Shown piece by piece: positions 11,301-21,116 of a stretch of DNA of 64,000 nt. The stretch covers positions 124,001 through 188,000 of the forward strand of contig CAUEEP010000299.1 of assembly GCA_958450365.1 (NCBI GenBank), given 5' to 3'. Numbering within the stretch: position 1 is the stretch's first letter; the number at the start of each line of letters is the position of its first letter. The notes under the pieces were generated by a model. It was not told the origin of the DNA. It saw only the letters and a program-made list of their open reading frames with translations, and ran no database searches. The position numbers were made by a program, and so were the translations under genes. The DNA is from Mesorhabditis belari. Its lineage: Eukaryota > Nematoda > Chromadorea > Rhabditida > Rhabditidae.

Positions 11301-14300
11301 ACATAAAGCTTTCAACTTAGATTTAAAGCTTTAACCTAATTTGAACTATTCTTAAATCGTATTCTTTAAAAATCACCGATTCAAACATCGAATTGACTCG
11401 ATTTTTCAGGGATTTCTGTTTCTCGTAGAGTGCCATTTTTTCCGTTTGCGAGATTGAGTTCGAATCGTTTGATTTCGTTTCACAAATCCCCGAAATTGAT
11501 GGGCTTGTTTCCTAAAGAATTGGTTTTAAAAAAGAATGACGTTGTTTCCACTCACTCTAATTATCGTGGTAATTGTTGAAGGTGGAGTGCTCACTTCACT
11601 TAAAAGATTCACTCCTTGAGGCGAGGCGTCGAGTTTATCCTGGGAATTCGGTTGAACCACTAAAAATCAAAAATGTTTTAAAAGTTTAGATTTTTAGACT
11701 TTAAATTGAATAAAAGAACATCTTTTGAACTATTTAATTGTCTTAAATAGTATGAATTTATTTGTAAAACTTTTCTGATAACTAATCAGTAAAAAGGCGA
11801 TTTTCGAAAGTGGAAAACGATAGAAAAGATAGAGAATTGAAGAATATACATGGCTTAGTCCTTAACCCGAGCTAGCAGTCTGGTAGGATCAACCAGATAT
11901 CCGAACTAAGATTTGCATGGCTTAGTCTTTAACCCGAACTGGCAGTTTGATAGGATCAACCAGATATCCGGACTAAGATATGCATGTCTTTAACCCGAGC
12001 TAACAGTCTGATAGGCTTAAATTTAAAGAAAATTAAAGCCTTTCATGAAATTTCTTTATATTCAACTTTTCTGTATCTTTTCTTTGAAAAAGTATCTTTG
12101 TTTAAAAGCATAAACTCAAAATTTGACTTAAAAACTTTCTATTCAAATAAAATTAGATTGTTATGATTTGTTTTAAAAAGAAAAATAAATGTTAAATGTT
12201 AAATACTTCTCTTAATGCTTCTCTTAAGATTATTCTTTAAAATCTATAAAAATTTCTTTAGATTTTCGAATTTTTGATAACTTACTGGAAGGTCGCATTC
12301 CCCGATCAAGGCATTTTTGAAAGCGGCAACATCGACAGCTGAATCGCTGTTCTAAAACAGAATTTTCTAAAGTTTTCTAAAGTTTTCTAAAGTTAAAGAT
12401 TTAAAGATTCGTTTCAGCAAGTTGTTTTTCAAAGTTAGCACTCAAAAAAAGATTACATTCAGCTTATATTCCACACTAATTACATCATGGAGGTAAACCA
12501 GAGAACGAAAAAAAGATCGCCACCGTTTTCACGATTTCATCACAAAGAAATTTGCGGGAAAAGAGACTTTTAGTCTTTCAATTTTCATTCATTGATTGCA
12601 AAAATAGGAAAATATAGATTATGAGCCAAAGATTTCTCCGATTTGTCATCAAATTTTCATTGAACCAAAAGAAATTTCCGCTGATCAGAGTACCAAAAAT
12701 TAGGTGGGGAAAAGAGAAGAGTAAACAGCGGAAATTCGGTGAACTTTGCGTGAACTTGTTGGAAAGTTTTAAAAGGAAATGTTGTAGAAAGGAAAAGAAA
12801 GGTTTTTGAAGTTTTAAAGTTTTAAAGAAATGTTTGAAGAACCCACTTTTTGTCACATCACAATGGTGCTCTTTTTGGCATTTATAGACGAGTTTAAGGA
12901 CGACCGAGCGACGAAAAAACGCGGCACCTAAAGGAAATTTATAGATTAAAATGAAAGTTCAGCTCTTTAAATTATTAAAAAGAAAAATTTCCGGTCATTT
13001 TGGAAAAATCCGGGTATTTTTAAAGGATCCAGGTTTTTAAAAAAAAAATCCAGGTATTTGAACGGATCGTCACACTTTGAAAGCCTATAACTTTGTCCAG
13101 AGATAATATTTATGTTAACTTTTTATATCATTATATAGAGAACATTTTAAGCTTTCAAATGATACCAAATAGAGCTTAATTAGATAATCCAGTCCAAGAA
13201 AATCAGAGCCAACTCTAAGCGAATGAGGCCTACCTAACTCGGGTGTCGTCTCGCCTTGTTTGCATGGAAATGAAAAAGCCAATTAAGCTCTATTTGGTAT
13301 CATTTGAAAGCCTAAAGTGTCCACTGTACAACGATATATAAAGTTAACAAAAATATTATCCCTGGACAAAGTTATAGGCCTTCAAAGCGTGGCGACCCGT
13401 TCATGCTCTTGCGTGGTTCCCGGGTGTTTTTTATTAACCGGCAAGCGGCAAGCCTAGTGTTTATTAACCGGCAAGCCGGTGTCCATATGTAAATTTGAAA
13501 ACTGGTAAATAATGAAGAATTTCGGCTCTTGTGTAGTTTCCGGGTATTTTGAACGGGTCATCACCCTTTGAAGGCCTATAGCTTTATCCTGAGTTAATAT
13601 TTTTCTTAAGTTTTTAGATCATTGTATAGAAAACATTTTAAGCTTTCAAATGATACCAAATAGAGCTTAATTAGATAATCCAGTCTAAGAAAATCAGAGC
13701 CAACTCTGAGCGAATGAGGCCTACCCAACTCGGGTGTCGTCTCGCCTTGTTTACATGGAAATGAAAAAGCCAATTAAGCTCTATTTGGTATCATTTGAAA
13801 GCCTAAAATGTCCACTATACAATGATATATAAAGTTAACAAAAATATAAACTCTGGACAAAGTTATAGGCCTTCAAAGTGTGACGACTCTTTCAAAATAC
13901 CCGGAAACTATACAAAAGTCAAAAATTCTATTGATTTTTTTCAATTTTTATGAATTTTTGATAAAAAATTGAAGAATACTGCAAAATTTCAACTCAAAAA
14001 CCATTTCCAAAATCAATTTGCTGTTAATTTTGGTCTCTCAAAGCTTTTTGAGTTTAAAAGGCTTGAAATCAAAAGCTGAAACGGTAAGCAAGAGTTGCAA
14101 ATCTTAGTAACACGTCAAATTTTAGTAATTCTAGTAAAAAAGATCAATTGTAAGGAAAAGTTTTAACACAAAAAGTCACTTACATGCTCTACAACTGGCT
14201 ACACCAAAGTGCAGCCCACTCGCGTCCAATAAACAAATCTCACAGGTCAGATTCGCTCTCTAAAATAAAAGTTCTTTAATTCACTGAAATTGAAGACAGA

Positions 14301-14791
14301 AAACAATAACAAATCTAGATTTTGGCTTAAATAAAGATAAACGAATTTTGTCCCGTTATCATCTGCCTAACTAGCTTTACATTTCCAGAAAATTTGATCT
14401 AACCAGCATGTAAAACTTGGCTGAAGCTGTCTAGAAGTTAGACAACTTCTAGACAGCTTTAAATTTCAACTTCAGCCAGCACAACTTCAGCCAGCTTTAC
14501 ATTTCAATTTCAACTTCAGCCAGCTTTACATTTCAACAAAAAATTTGACCTAAAAACTTGCATCTAAAACTTGGCTGAAGCTGTCTAGAAGCTGTCTAAC
14601 CAGCTTTACATTTCAACGAAAATTTGACTTAGCCAGCATGTAAAACTTGGCTGAAGCTAGAAGCTGTCTAGCCAGCTTTACATTTCCACGAAAATTTGTA
14701 TGTAAAACTTGACTGTATAAGAACAAGACTAAAAGCATTTTAAAGCGAAGACTAAAAGCTAATGCTTTTTAAAATAAATTAAACTTACCAT
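8367..14791 (-). CDS. Nuclear hormone receptor (zinc-finger DBD + ligand-binding domain)
   Basis: Fourteen exons on the minus strand join in frame to 414 residues: 14789-14791 (ATG only, tentative), 14184-14259, 12847-12927, 12286-12351, 11556-11659, 11377-11511, 10753-10863, 10447-10569, 10291-10403, 10122-10187, 9720-9838, 9556-9647, 8561-8623 and 8367-8459. The DBD is complete and canonical. Finger 1 is CEIC, HFGVASCRAC and AAFFRRSV. Finger 2 is C-x5-C (CQKEHHC), then nine residues, then CRCCRFQKCLDRGM. The ligand-binding domain follows a hinge of about 80 residues, with YYDFQNYGEWA, SCIKEMALLGNQLI, LVFCMLQTMWNL, VHDYYTIQ and NYAARLMQMMNIIASL. The C-terminus is DLCKDDIFYYDFTE. It resembles the expanded nematode supplementary NHRs, which are nuclear DNA-binding transcription factors; ligand and orthologue are unknown. 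The start is a guess: an ATG lying exactly at a donor gives an N-terminus of only four residues before the first Cys. An upstream exon is possible. Confidence 0.85.
8654..8915. repeat. 30-bp minisatellite
   Basis: About nine copies of a 30-bp unit (aaactgatgaagtttacaag plus 10 bases) in an intron of the NHR gene. The unit length is a multiple of three, so it reads open as a 10-residue repeat, which is not a real protein. Confidence 0.9.
8975..9410. repeat. Degenerate transposon-like repeat, related to 31932-32130
   Basis: Shares several stretches with 31932-32130 (for example aaaaagaagatattgagctg and ggagctattcattttatt). In the other copy a Tc-like transposase fragment lies next to it, so both are probably remnants of one DNA transposon family. 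It lies in an NHR intron. Confidence 0.55.
9978..10026. repeat. GATAAC hexamer repeat within a duplicated ~65-bp block
   Basis: Six to seven copies of GATAAC. The flank (agcttgaacagctagaaaactagggcaaat, minor changes) and a shorter GATAAC run recur at 10587-10655, so flank and hexamers were duplicated together. Confidence 0.8.
11082..11272. repeat. 16-bp minisatellite
   Basis: About 12 copies of gctaccagtcttgcta in an NHR intron, with single-base variants. Confidence 0.9.
11847..12012. repeat. ~70-bp tandem repeat, 2.5 copies
   Basis: Unit contains aacccgagctagcagtctg and ggatcaaccagatatccg. Two full copies and one partial copy in an NHR intron. Confidence 0.85.
13060..13400. mobile_element. 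Palindromic MITE, copy 1
   Basis: Terminal inverted symmetry of about 130 bases (ctttgaaagcctataactttgt against its inverted copy near 13365-13390). The motif atgataccaaatagagctta appears inverted at 13276-13306. Lies in the NHR intron that splits the DNA-binding domain. Confidence 0.85.
13540..13900. mobile_element. Palindromic MITE, copy 2
   Basis: Near-identical direct copy of 13060-13400, about 480 bases away. The short spacer carries two copies of attaaccggcaagc. Confidence 0.85.
14395..14715. repeat. Irregular tandem repeat in the first NHR intron
   Basis: Four to five copies of a 70-80 bp unit containing tgtaaaacttggctgaagct and ccagctttacatttc, with internal partial duplications. 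Confidence 0.75.
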
Positions 14792-15254
14792 GTATTAAAG
14801 TTTGTAGAGCGTCTGCGACAAATTGTGTAGAAATCAGAATCGTAAATAGAGTTCAAATTGAGTTTTCTTATTGAATCCGGGGAAATCTAGTCAAAAAGGT
14901 ATAAAATTTGTGATAAGATAAACGTTTTTCGATCAATAAAAGTGGAAATGACTGTCGACTATAAACCACACAAAAATTGGGATAAAAAAGGGGAGAGAAA
15001 AGAAGAGTTTCTAGTGAGAAAAGAGGAATTTGGTGAAAAGTGAGTGGAAATATGGGCAAAAGAAGAGTTGAAAAGGGCACAGGTTGCCACAAAATACACT
15101 TGAAATCGAAAGAGAATTGGAAAAGTGAATGGAAAAGAGAGAAAAAATGAGAAAGTTTTGGTGAAATGAGGAGAAGAAAAGGAGAAGAAAAGGCGGATTT
15201 GGCCCACCTGAAGAGGGGGTTTTTCTTTTCGGAAAACCGCTGCCATGTCTACAC
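14792..15254. other. Intergenic upstream of the NHR gene
   Basis: Strongly purine-biased on the plus strand between about 14990 and 15200. Overlapping frames stay open because of this bias. I see no family motif. Confidence 0.4.
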
Positions 15255-15500
15255 TATTTGCTCAGAAACTCTATTCCTCACTCTCTTTTTCTTTTTCTAC
15301 TTCTATTTCTATTTCTATGACTATTTCTAGTTCTATTTCTATTACTATTTCTATTCTTTTTTGCCATTTTGTCCTCACTTCATTGATCTTCTATATATTT
15401 CTTTTGTATTCTCTTTCACTCTTTCACTCACTCACTCTTTCACTCACTCACTCTTTCACTCACTCACTCTTTCACTCTTTCACTCACTCTTTCACTTCTC
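15255..15500. repeat. Pyrimidine-rich microsatellites
   Basis: Runs of tttctattt at 15288-15358 and of ctctttcactcactca at 15408-15495. Open frames here are repeat artefacts. Confidence 0.85.
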
Positions 15501-15731
15501 CATGACATTCTTGCCTTCTCTGTACTCTTTTCCTCAATCTCTAGCTTATTCTTGCCTTCTCTGTACTCTTTTTCTAAATCTCTAGCTTACTATTTTTTAT
15601 TTTGGCTCTTTCTCATTTAGCCCATTATTTTCTTAACCTCTTATCCATCTTTTCTTCAATTTCTTTATTACTCTTTGCTTTTTTATTTTATTCTAACGAT
15701 TAATCAACAATTCAGAGCTGGTTAATGAAGT

Positions 15732-16269
15732 ACCGTATTCTCTCTAATAGAGGTGCACTCTTTAATAGTAGTGCACTCTCAAATAGTATTGCGGTCCAGG
15801 AAGGGGTTCAAAAAATAGTAGTGCACCCCCCCGAAAATTTGAATTTCTGTTTGCTTCTTTTTTATCTAAACCTTTTTGACTTTATGTTTATGTGACATTC
15901 TAAAGCTATTCAAGCAAGCAAAAGTGAGGCTTTTTTTATTCATTTATTAACTATTCTTCACATGAAAAAGTTAGCAAAAAATCTAAAATTGTTGTGCAAA
16001 AGTGCAAAAACATCTTTTTGTTGTTTGTCAAGACACAAACACAAACAATTACTACGGTAATTGTCAGCTCGCCGGCCCACAACTGTATGTCAAAAGGAGC
16101 CAAAGGAGTACGTGAAAGGGTTGCAAGAATTTTTGGAACAAATCTTATATCTGTCTTACTTTGGTAAATGATAAAACTCTTTAATAGTACTGCACTCTCT
16201 AATAGTATTGCGGTCCAGGAGGGGATTCAAAAAATAGTAGTGCGCACTACTATTAGAGAGAATACGGTA
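15732..16269. mobile_element. MITE, 'accgtattctctctaatag' family, long form
   Basis: Starts with accgtattctctctaatag and ends with its complement (attagagagaatacggt). Near each end there are extra copies of taatagtagtgcactctc and an inverted gcggtccaggaaggggttc. 50057-51223 is a second copy. Confidence 0.85.
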
Positions 16270-16575
16270 ATTTGTTAAGGAAATTGTATATTTTACATTC
16301 TCAATAAAATAGAATTTTGTTTGGTAACGAGAAACCAGTTTGTGAACGATCTCACGGGCATTTCCTCTCAAATCGATGCCTGTAATTACGGTCACAATTT
16401 GGGTAAACGTCAATGAATTGGGTTGGGATTAAAAAGAACATTAACAAGAATTAACAAGAACGATTTCTATGATCTAAAAGATATTCAGGATATAACCAAT
16501 AGATAATCGAGATCAATTAGATTACAATATTCGAATCAAATCGATTCCAAGTGACTCATAAAACTAAAAGCTAGG

Positions 16576-16746
16576 ATGAATGCACATTTTAACGATTCGG
16601 CGCTGGATGATTTGATTGAATTGATGAGTGGAGTCGATGTGGGGAAATTTGGTGATAAAGATACGGATATCAATGTCATTTGGAAAAGAAAACGGGGACA
16701 AATTTGCCGACTGGCAGACATCCAATGTGTCATCTTCATCGAATAA
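16576..16746 (+). CDS. Short ORF, 56 aa, unknown
   Basis: ATG to TAA, with a codon pattern more like coding DNA than its AT-rich surroundings. The product is acidic at first (NDSALDDLIELMSGVDVGKF), then basic (VIWKRKRGQICRL). No family recognised. It could be an exon or a transposon remnant. No clear splice sites were identified. Confidence 0.3.
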   Translation: MNAHFNDSALDDLIELMSGVDVGKFGDKDTDINVIWKRKRGQICRLADIQCVIFIE

Positions 16747-17038
16747 GGTTCATTTGCACAAAAGGCTACAAAAGAAAGAAAGAAAACGACCGTTCTCTGT
16801 CTAAAACGATCGTTTTCTGTCTCTAGTTACCGTAATCTATCTTTCGCCTACACTCCATTGCAAAAATTTAGCTCAACTACTTTTTTTGGATTCAAAATCG
16901 ACTTCTAGCCAATCAATTAAGCTATTTTTGTTTGAAAATCATTAAATTTCTTTAAAATCTTCTCACAATTTGCACCAGAACAGCATTATAAAAAGCAAAA
17001 CAATCGAATTTGTTAGTTTTTGAAGAAAGCATCGTTAC

Positions 17039-17365
17039 AAAACGTTACAAAACGTTACAAAACCTTGTAAAACCTTGCAAAACCATGCAAAACCATGTAA
17101 AACCATGTAAAACCTTGCAATACCTTGCAAAACCTTGCAAAACCTTGTAAAGTCTTGCAAAACCATGCAAAACCATGCAAAACCTTGTAAAGTCTTGCAA
17201 AACCTTGTAAAACCATGCAAAACCATGCAAAACCATGCAAAAACCTTGCAATACCTTGCAATACCTTGCAATACCTTGCAAAACCTTGCAATACCTTGCA
17301 AAACCTTGCAAAACCTTGCAAAACCTTGGAATACCTTGCAAAACCTTGTAAAACCTTGCAAAACA
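17039..17365. repeat. 10-bp minisatellite (aaaccttgca)
   Basis: About 33 copies of aaaccttgca with a few variants (aaaccatgca, aaaccttgta, ataccttgca). The period keeps several frames open on both strands. Confidence 0.95.
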
Positions 17366-17687
17366 CATATTTCTTCTACCTTTTATCAAAAATCTTAACA
17401 ATTTTATTTTAATTTTGTTAATATCACTTCTTTTCCTGTCCTAGTTTCTGATTTTATTCATTTTACATAGTTTTTTCCGTAGACTAGACCAAAAGAATCA
17501 AGATTAACACTATACAAACCAGAACGAGTTGTTTAGTAAGGCCAGAATTTACTAAACGGGAAAGATTACGGTAAATGTTCAAAAGATGTCCAAAAGATTT
17601 CCACGTTTTAAAACCGATTAGAGAAATGCTTTGCCCCTAGTTGACTTTGCGCAGACTTGGTTACGAATCTTTCTAAAAGCCCCTGGT

Positions 17688-18011
17688 TACGAATCTTTCT
17701 AAAAGCTCAGGCTTTCTAAAGGCTCAGGCTTTCTAAAGGCTCAGGCTTTCTAAAGGCTCAGGCTTTCTAAAGGCTCAGGCTTTCTAAAGGCTCAGGCTTT
17801 CTAAAGGCTCAGGCTTTCTAAAGGCTCAGGCTTTCTAAAGGCTCAGGCTTTCTAAAGGCTCAGGCTTTCTAAAGGCTCAGGCTTTCTAAAGGCTCAGGCT
17901 TTCTAAAGGCTCAGGCTTTCTAAAGGCTCAGGCTTTCTAAAGGCTCAGGCTTTCTAAAGGCTCAGGCTTTCTAAAGGCTCAGGCTTTCTAAAGGCTCAGG
18001 CTTTCTAAAGC
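17688..18011. repeat. 17-bp minisatellite
   Basis: About 18 almost perfect copies of ggctcaggctttctaaa. The homogeneity suggests recent expansion. Confidence 0.95.
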
Positions 18012-18190
18012 CTAGATTAGATTAGATTAGATTTCTTTGATCATTTCATTAGTCATTTTCAGAAGAAAATTACCGTAGTTATACATTGTAAAAGTCACCT
18101 GGAGTACATCAAAAACAAGAGTCAAAGCAAAATGAGAATAAAATGTACACATTGAAAGCACCCACGCAAAATCGAATGATTTCCCGATAG

Positions 18191-18361
18191 CTCTGCTCAA
18201 TTCCCTATGTGATTATCAATGTCTTCTCTGTCTATCCACCAACAGACTCTCAAGCGCCGATCTCCTGTCTGCATTTGCTAGATATCAAGAGAAATGGAGG
18301 AATCTTGTCATTTCCGGTCATTGATTTAAAGATTGAAAAGCCAAGCTTTTGTAAGCAATAA
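18191..18361 (+). CDS. Exon-like ORF, 56 aa, unknown
   Basis: Follows an acceptor-like cccgatag and reads open to TAA (IPYVIINVFSVYPPTDSQAP, then ISCLHLLDIK). It looks more coding-like than its surroundings, but no partner exon or family was recognised. Confidence 0.25.
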   Translation, partial: LCSIPYVIINVFSVYPPTDSQAPISCLHLLDIKRNGGILSFPVIDLKIEKPSFCKQ

Positions 18362-18888
18362 AGCACAGAACTGTTGGCCTGCAAGCTGGCAATAAACCAG
18401 CTTTATTTAGAGCTGGCAATAAACCAGCCTTATTTAGAGATGGAATTTGATTCTTGAATCAGAACTCCAACACTGAGATCAATGTAAATGGTTTTGGTAG
18501 TCACGTAAATCAAAAAAAGTAGTCAAGTACAGTAAAGAAATAGCTGATCAAGCAGCGTATTTTTCTTAATATCAAGTGATCACGAAAATTGGGCTCAACA
18601 CACAAACAAATTTGTCGAGATTGATAGGAGACGACATTGTCAAATGAGAAATCGAGGTCATTTGAAAGATTTGGGGAAAATGTCTTGTGAAATTGTACTT
18701 ATCGCTAGAATGTTTAAAAATATTAAACAATGAGGTATTAAACAATATATTCAACAACAGATTCAACAACAATATTAAACAATGTTGGTTGATTGGGTAG
18801 ATTAAAGGCTGATTTCGACAAGGGAAAGACAAAACTAATGTCCCAGAGAGGATCCGAACAAGTGAAAGACAAAACTAATGGCCCAGAG

Positions 18889-18965
18889 AGGATCCGAACC
18901 CAAGCCAGAGAGGCTTTGATAGCTCAGTAGCTCAACACACTATTCACTAGACTATTGGAGCTGCT
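18889..18965 (-). repeat. tRNA-like sequence (class II type)
   Basis: Minus strand: GTCTAGTGAATAGTGTGTTG, a 5-bp variable-arm hairpin AAGCC-tctct-GGCTT, then GGGTTCGGATCC. The same modules occur at 19249-19391, so the two are related. Confidence 0.5.
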
Positions 18966-19094
18966 TTATGGCGGCTTCATGAAGATTCCGAAATGGAAAA
19001 TGGGAAATTTAAGGAGAGTGAGAATTGAGAGTGAGAATTTAAGGAACTGCTCCAGCTCCTTGTTCAGAATGACTTCGTGACAGAGTGGATTTTA

Positions 19095-19245
19095 TGGAAT
19101 CGGCTATGCTGATTTGGAATCTGCACAAATTAGCTGCAAACACCTAGGCAATCACAAGGAATCTGGCATAGAAATCTCTTAAATTTTCCTTACACAAGGA
19201 ATCCCTTCGGACTCTTCATGGGGTCGCTACAAACAAAGCTGGGAA
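19095..19245 (+). pseudogene. Possible C-type lectin fragment
   Basis: One frame reads GYADLESAQISCKHLGN, resembling the first-helix and Cys region of a CTLD, and a nearby frame reads SDSSWGRYKQSW. No complete domain. Weak call. Confidence 0.25.
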
Positions 19246-19248
19246 CGG

Positions 19249-19391
19249 CTTCGGTGGTCTAGTGGATAGTGTGTTGGGATATTGATCTTGGGATATTGAT
19301 CTTGGGATATGGATAGTGTGTGGATATGGATAGTGTGTTGGGATATTGACCAAGGCTTCCCTGGCTTGGGTTCGAATCCCTCCCTAGCGCT
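19249..19391 (+). repeat. tRNA-like sequence with internal expansion
   Basis: A-box-like TGGTCTAGTGGATAGTGTG, then a tandem expansion of ttgggatattgatc, then a variable-arm-like segment and GGGTTCGAATCCC, ending with a T run that could terminate Pol III. The expansion would prevent tRNA folding. Confidence 0.5.
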
Positions 19392-19573
19392 TTTTTGAAA
19401 AATTCTTTTTCTGATGCCTTTACATTATATTTTAATGTTCTAAGCACTCTATTACAACTTTTAACGATGTTTATAAAGTTTCGATTCTCAAATCTCAAAT
19501 CCCGAACTTAAACAAGCTTGTCTAACCTAACGGCTAGTAAAAGACAAGTTCTTAAGACAATAACCTGGAGTTA

Positions 19574-19745
19574 TGTATTAGTCTTGCCTGGAGTCTTGCC
19601 TGGAGTCTTGCCTGGAGTCTTGCCTGGAGTCTTGCCTGGAGTCTTGCCTGGAGTCTTGCCTGGAGTCTTGCCTGGAGTCTTGCCTGGAGTATTGTATTAC
19701 TCCAGGCAGACAACTGCCTGGAGTAATGCAATACCCCAGGCAAGA
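19574..19745. repeat. 12-bp minisatellite with inverted tail
   Basis: Nine copies of gtcttgcctgga, followed by an inverted pair (attactccaggcag / ctgcctggagtaat) and a final reversed gcaagac. The block can fold back on itself. Confidence 0.9.
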
Positions 19746-20219
19746 CTATATTGACAAGACAAGACAATATAGAAATATACCTGACAATACCTGATCACAA
19801 GTTCCAAAGACAATATCAGAAATATTAGCTAGCCAAAAATAGTATCAACTGTACGTGATTGTATCTGTCTGTAAGTGATTTGGTCGGAGGGTGGCTGAGT
19901 GATCAAAGGCTGAGTCTTTTCTTTTCCCCACTCCCAACCCACATTAGCTTCCATAACGAAGGAGATTAGAGGTCGGCTTCACTAAGTCGTAGAGAAAAGA
20001 TGGTGGAGAGACGACAAAAGTCGAGGTCCCTTCATTCTTCATTCCACTACTGTTGGTTGTTCGAATTAACCTTTCCTTTCCCCGTCACCCAACAGTCCTA
20101 TTGCACTATTTGAAAGAATTGTTTGGTTGAATGAAAAACGTTGTCAGAGGAACAGACTGTAGGACTTTTCTATAGTAAACTAGGAAAAATGGTCTCTTCA
20201 GTAGTTTAAGGGAGTTTTG

Positions 20220-20545
20220 AATGGATAGTCAAGCTTTAAATGTCTATAACTTTTTACAGAGACAAGATTTTTCTTTGCTTTTTGTATATTTTAAAAGAAG
20301 AAATGTTGGGCTTTCAAATGAGACTAAATAAAACTGAATTGGATAGAGCAGCCTCGAGAAAATCAATTGATTGCAGTCGTTGTTGGTTTGCTCACTTCTG
20401 CTTTGATTCCTCGAGTCTAATTTAACTAATTCAGCTCTATACAGTCTCATTTGAAAAGCTGATATTTCTACTTTTAAAATATTCAAAAAAGTAAATGAAA
20501 ATCTTGTCTCTGTAAAAAGTTATAAGCATTTAGAGCTTGACTACC
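20220..20545. mobile_element. Palindromic MITE
   Basis: Arms of about 150 bases: tcaagctttaaatgtctata at 20228 is mirrored by gcatttagagcttga near 20526. The inner motif ctttcaaatgagactaaata is mirrored near 20440. Confidence 0.8.
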
Positions 20546-20564
20546 CATTTAAAAGTCCTCCAGA

Positions 20565-20685
20565 CTTGCAAAGGTTCCCTAGACTTGCAAAAGTCCCCTA
20601 GACTTGCAAAAGTTCCCTAGGCTTGCAAAAGTCCTCTAGACTTGCAAAAGTCCTCTAGACTTGCAAAAGTCCTCTAAACAACCCA
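20565..20685. repeat. 19-bp tandem repeat
   Basis: Seven copies of tcctctagacttgcaaaag with variants, directly after the MITE. Confidence 0.9.
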
Positions 20686-21116
20686 AGAGCTAAAAAACGT
20701 ATTTTTTTAAACGTTTGGAAACTTTTGAGTCCTTTCAGCAGTATAAATTTGTTAAATTGATTTGAAAAGCTCCTCGACTAGACTCCAAGTTGACATTATG
20801 ATAAAAATCGATATCTTAATATCTCAGGACGCAGGTAGATCCTCTAAAACGTGGGTCAGCTACCGTAAACTGTAAGCCTAGACCAGCTAACGTTATCGGA
20901 GTTACAGTAACTGGAGTACTCTTTAGAACGGTTAGAGGTTTTCGGCGAAGATTCATAAAGGAAAAAGTTGTTACACTGTAGTAGGAATATGTTTTTGTTA
21001 GCTTTATTCCAATTCTAGGAAGATGAGCCGACTCTGCTCTTAAAACAGATCAGATTGTGGTCAATCCCACGATATTCTAACAATAAGAAGTGCCATTTTT
21101 TCCAATATTTATCTCA

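Noticed and set aside
12475..12560. A stretch on the minus strand resembling the end of the NHR zinc finger with its cysteines lost (SRKFLCDEIVK)
   Set aside because: Phase does not fit, and the true exon with all cysteines (CRCCRFQKC) is at 12286-12351. The resemblance is chance.
14868..15246. Two overlapping minus-strand open frames of 74 and 95 codons upstream of the NHR
   Set aside because: Kept open by strand bias (purine-rich plus strand). No motif or splice structure.
15245..15585. Ser/Phe/His-rich open frames
   Set aside because: Pyrimidine microsatellites, with no start context or partner exons.
17035..17401. Five overlapping open frames of 65-118 codons on both strands
   Set aside because: All come from the 10-bp minisatellite. 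Repetitive peptides such as FCKVLQGFAR are a by-product of the repeat period.
19518..19767. Open frames on both strands with repeated LPGV and QARL
   Set aside because: 12-bp minisatellite.
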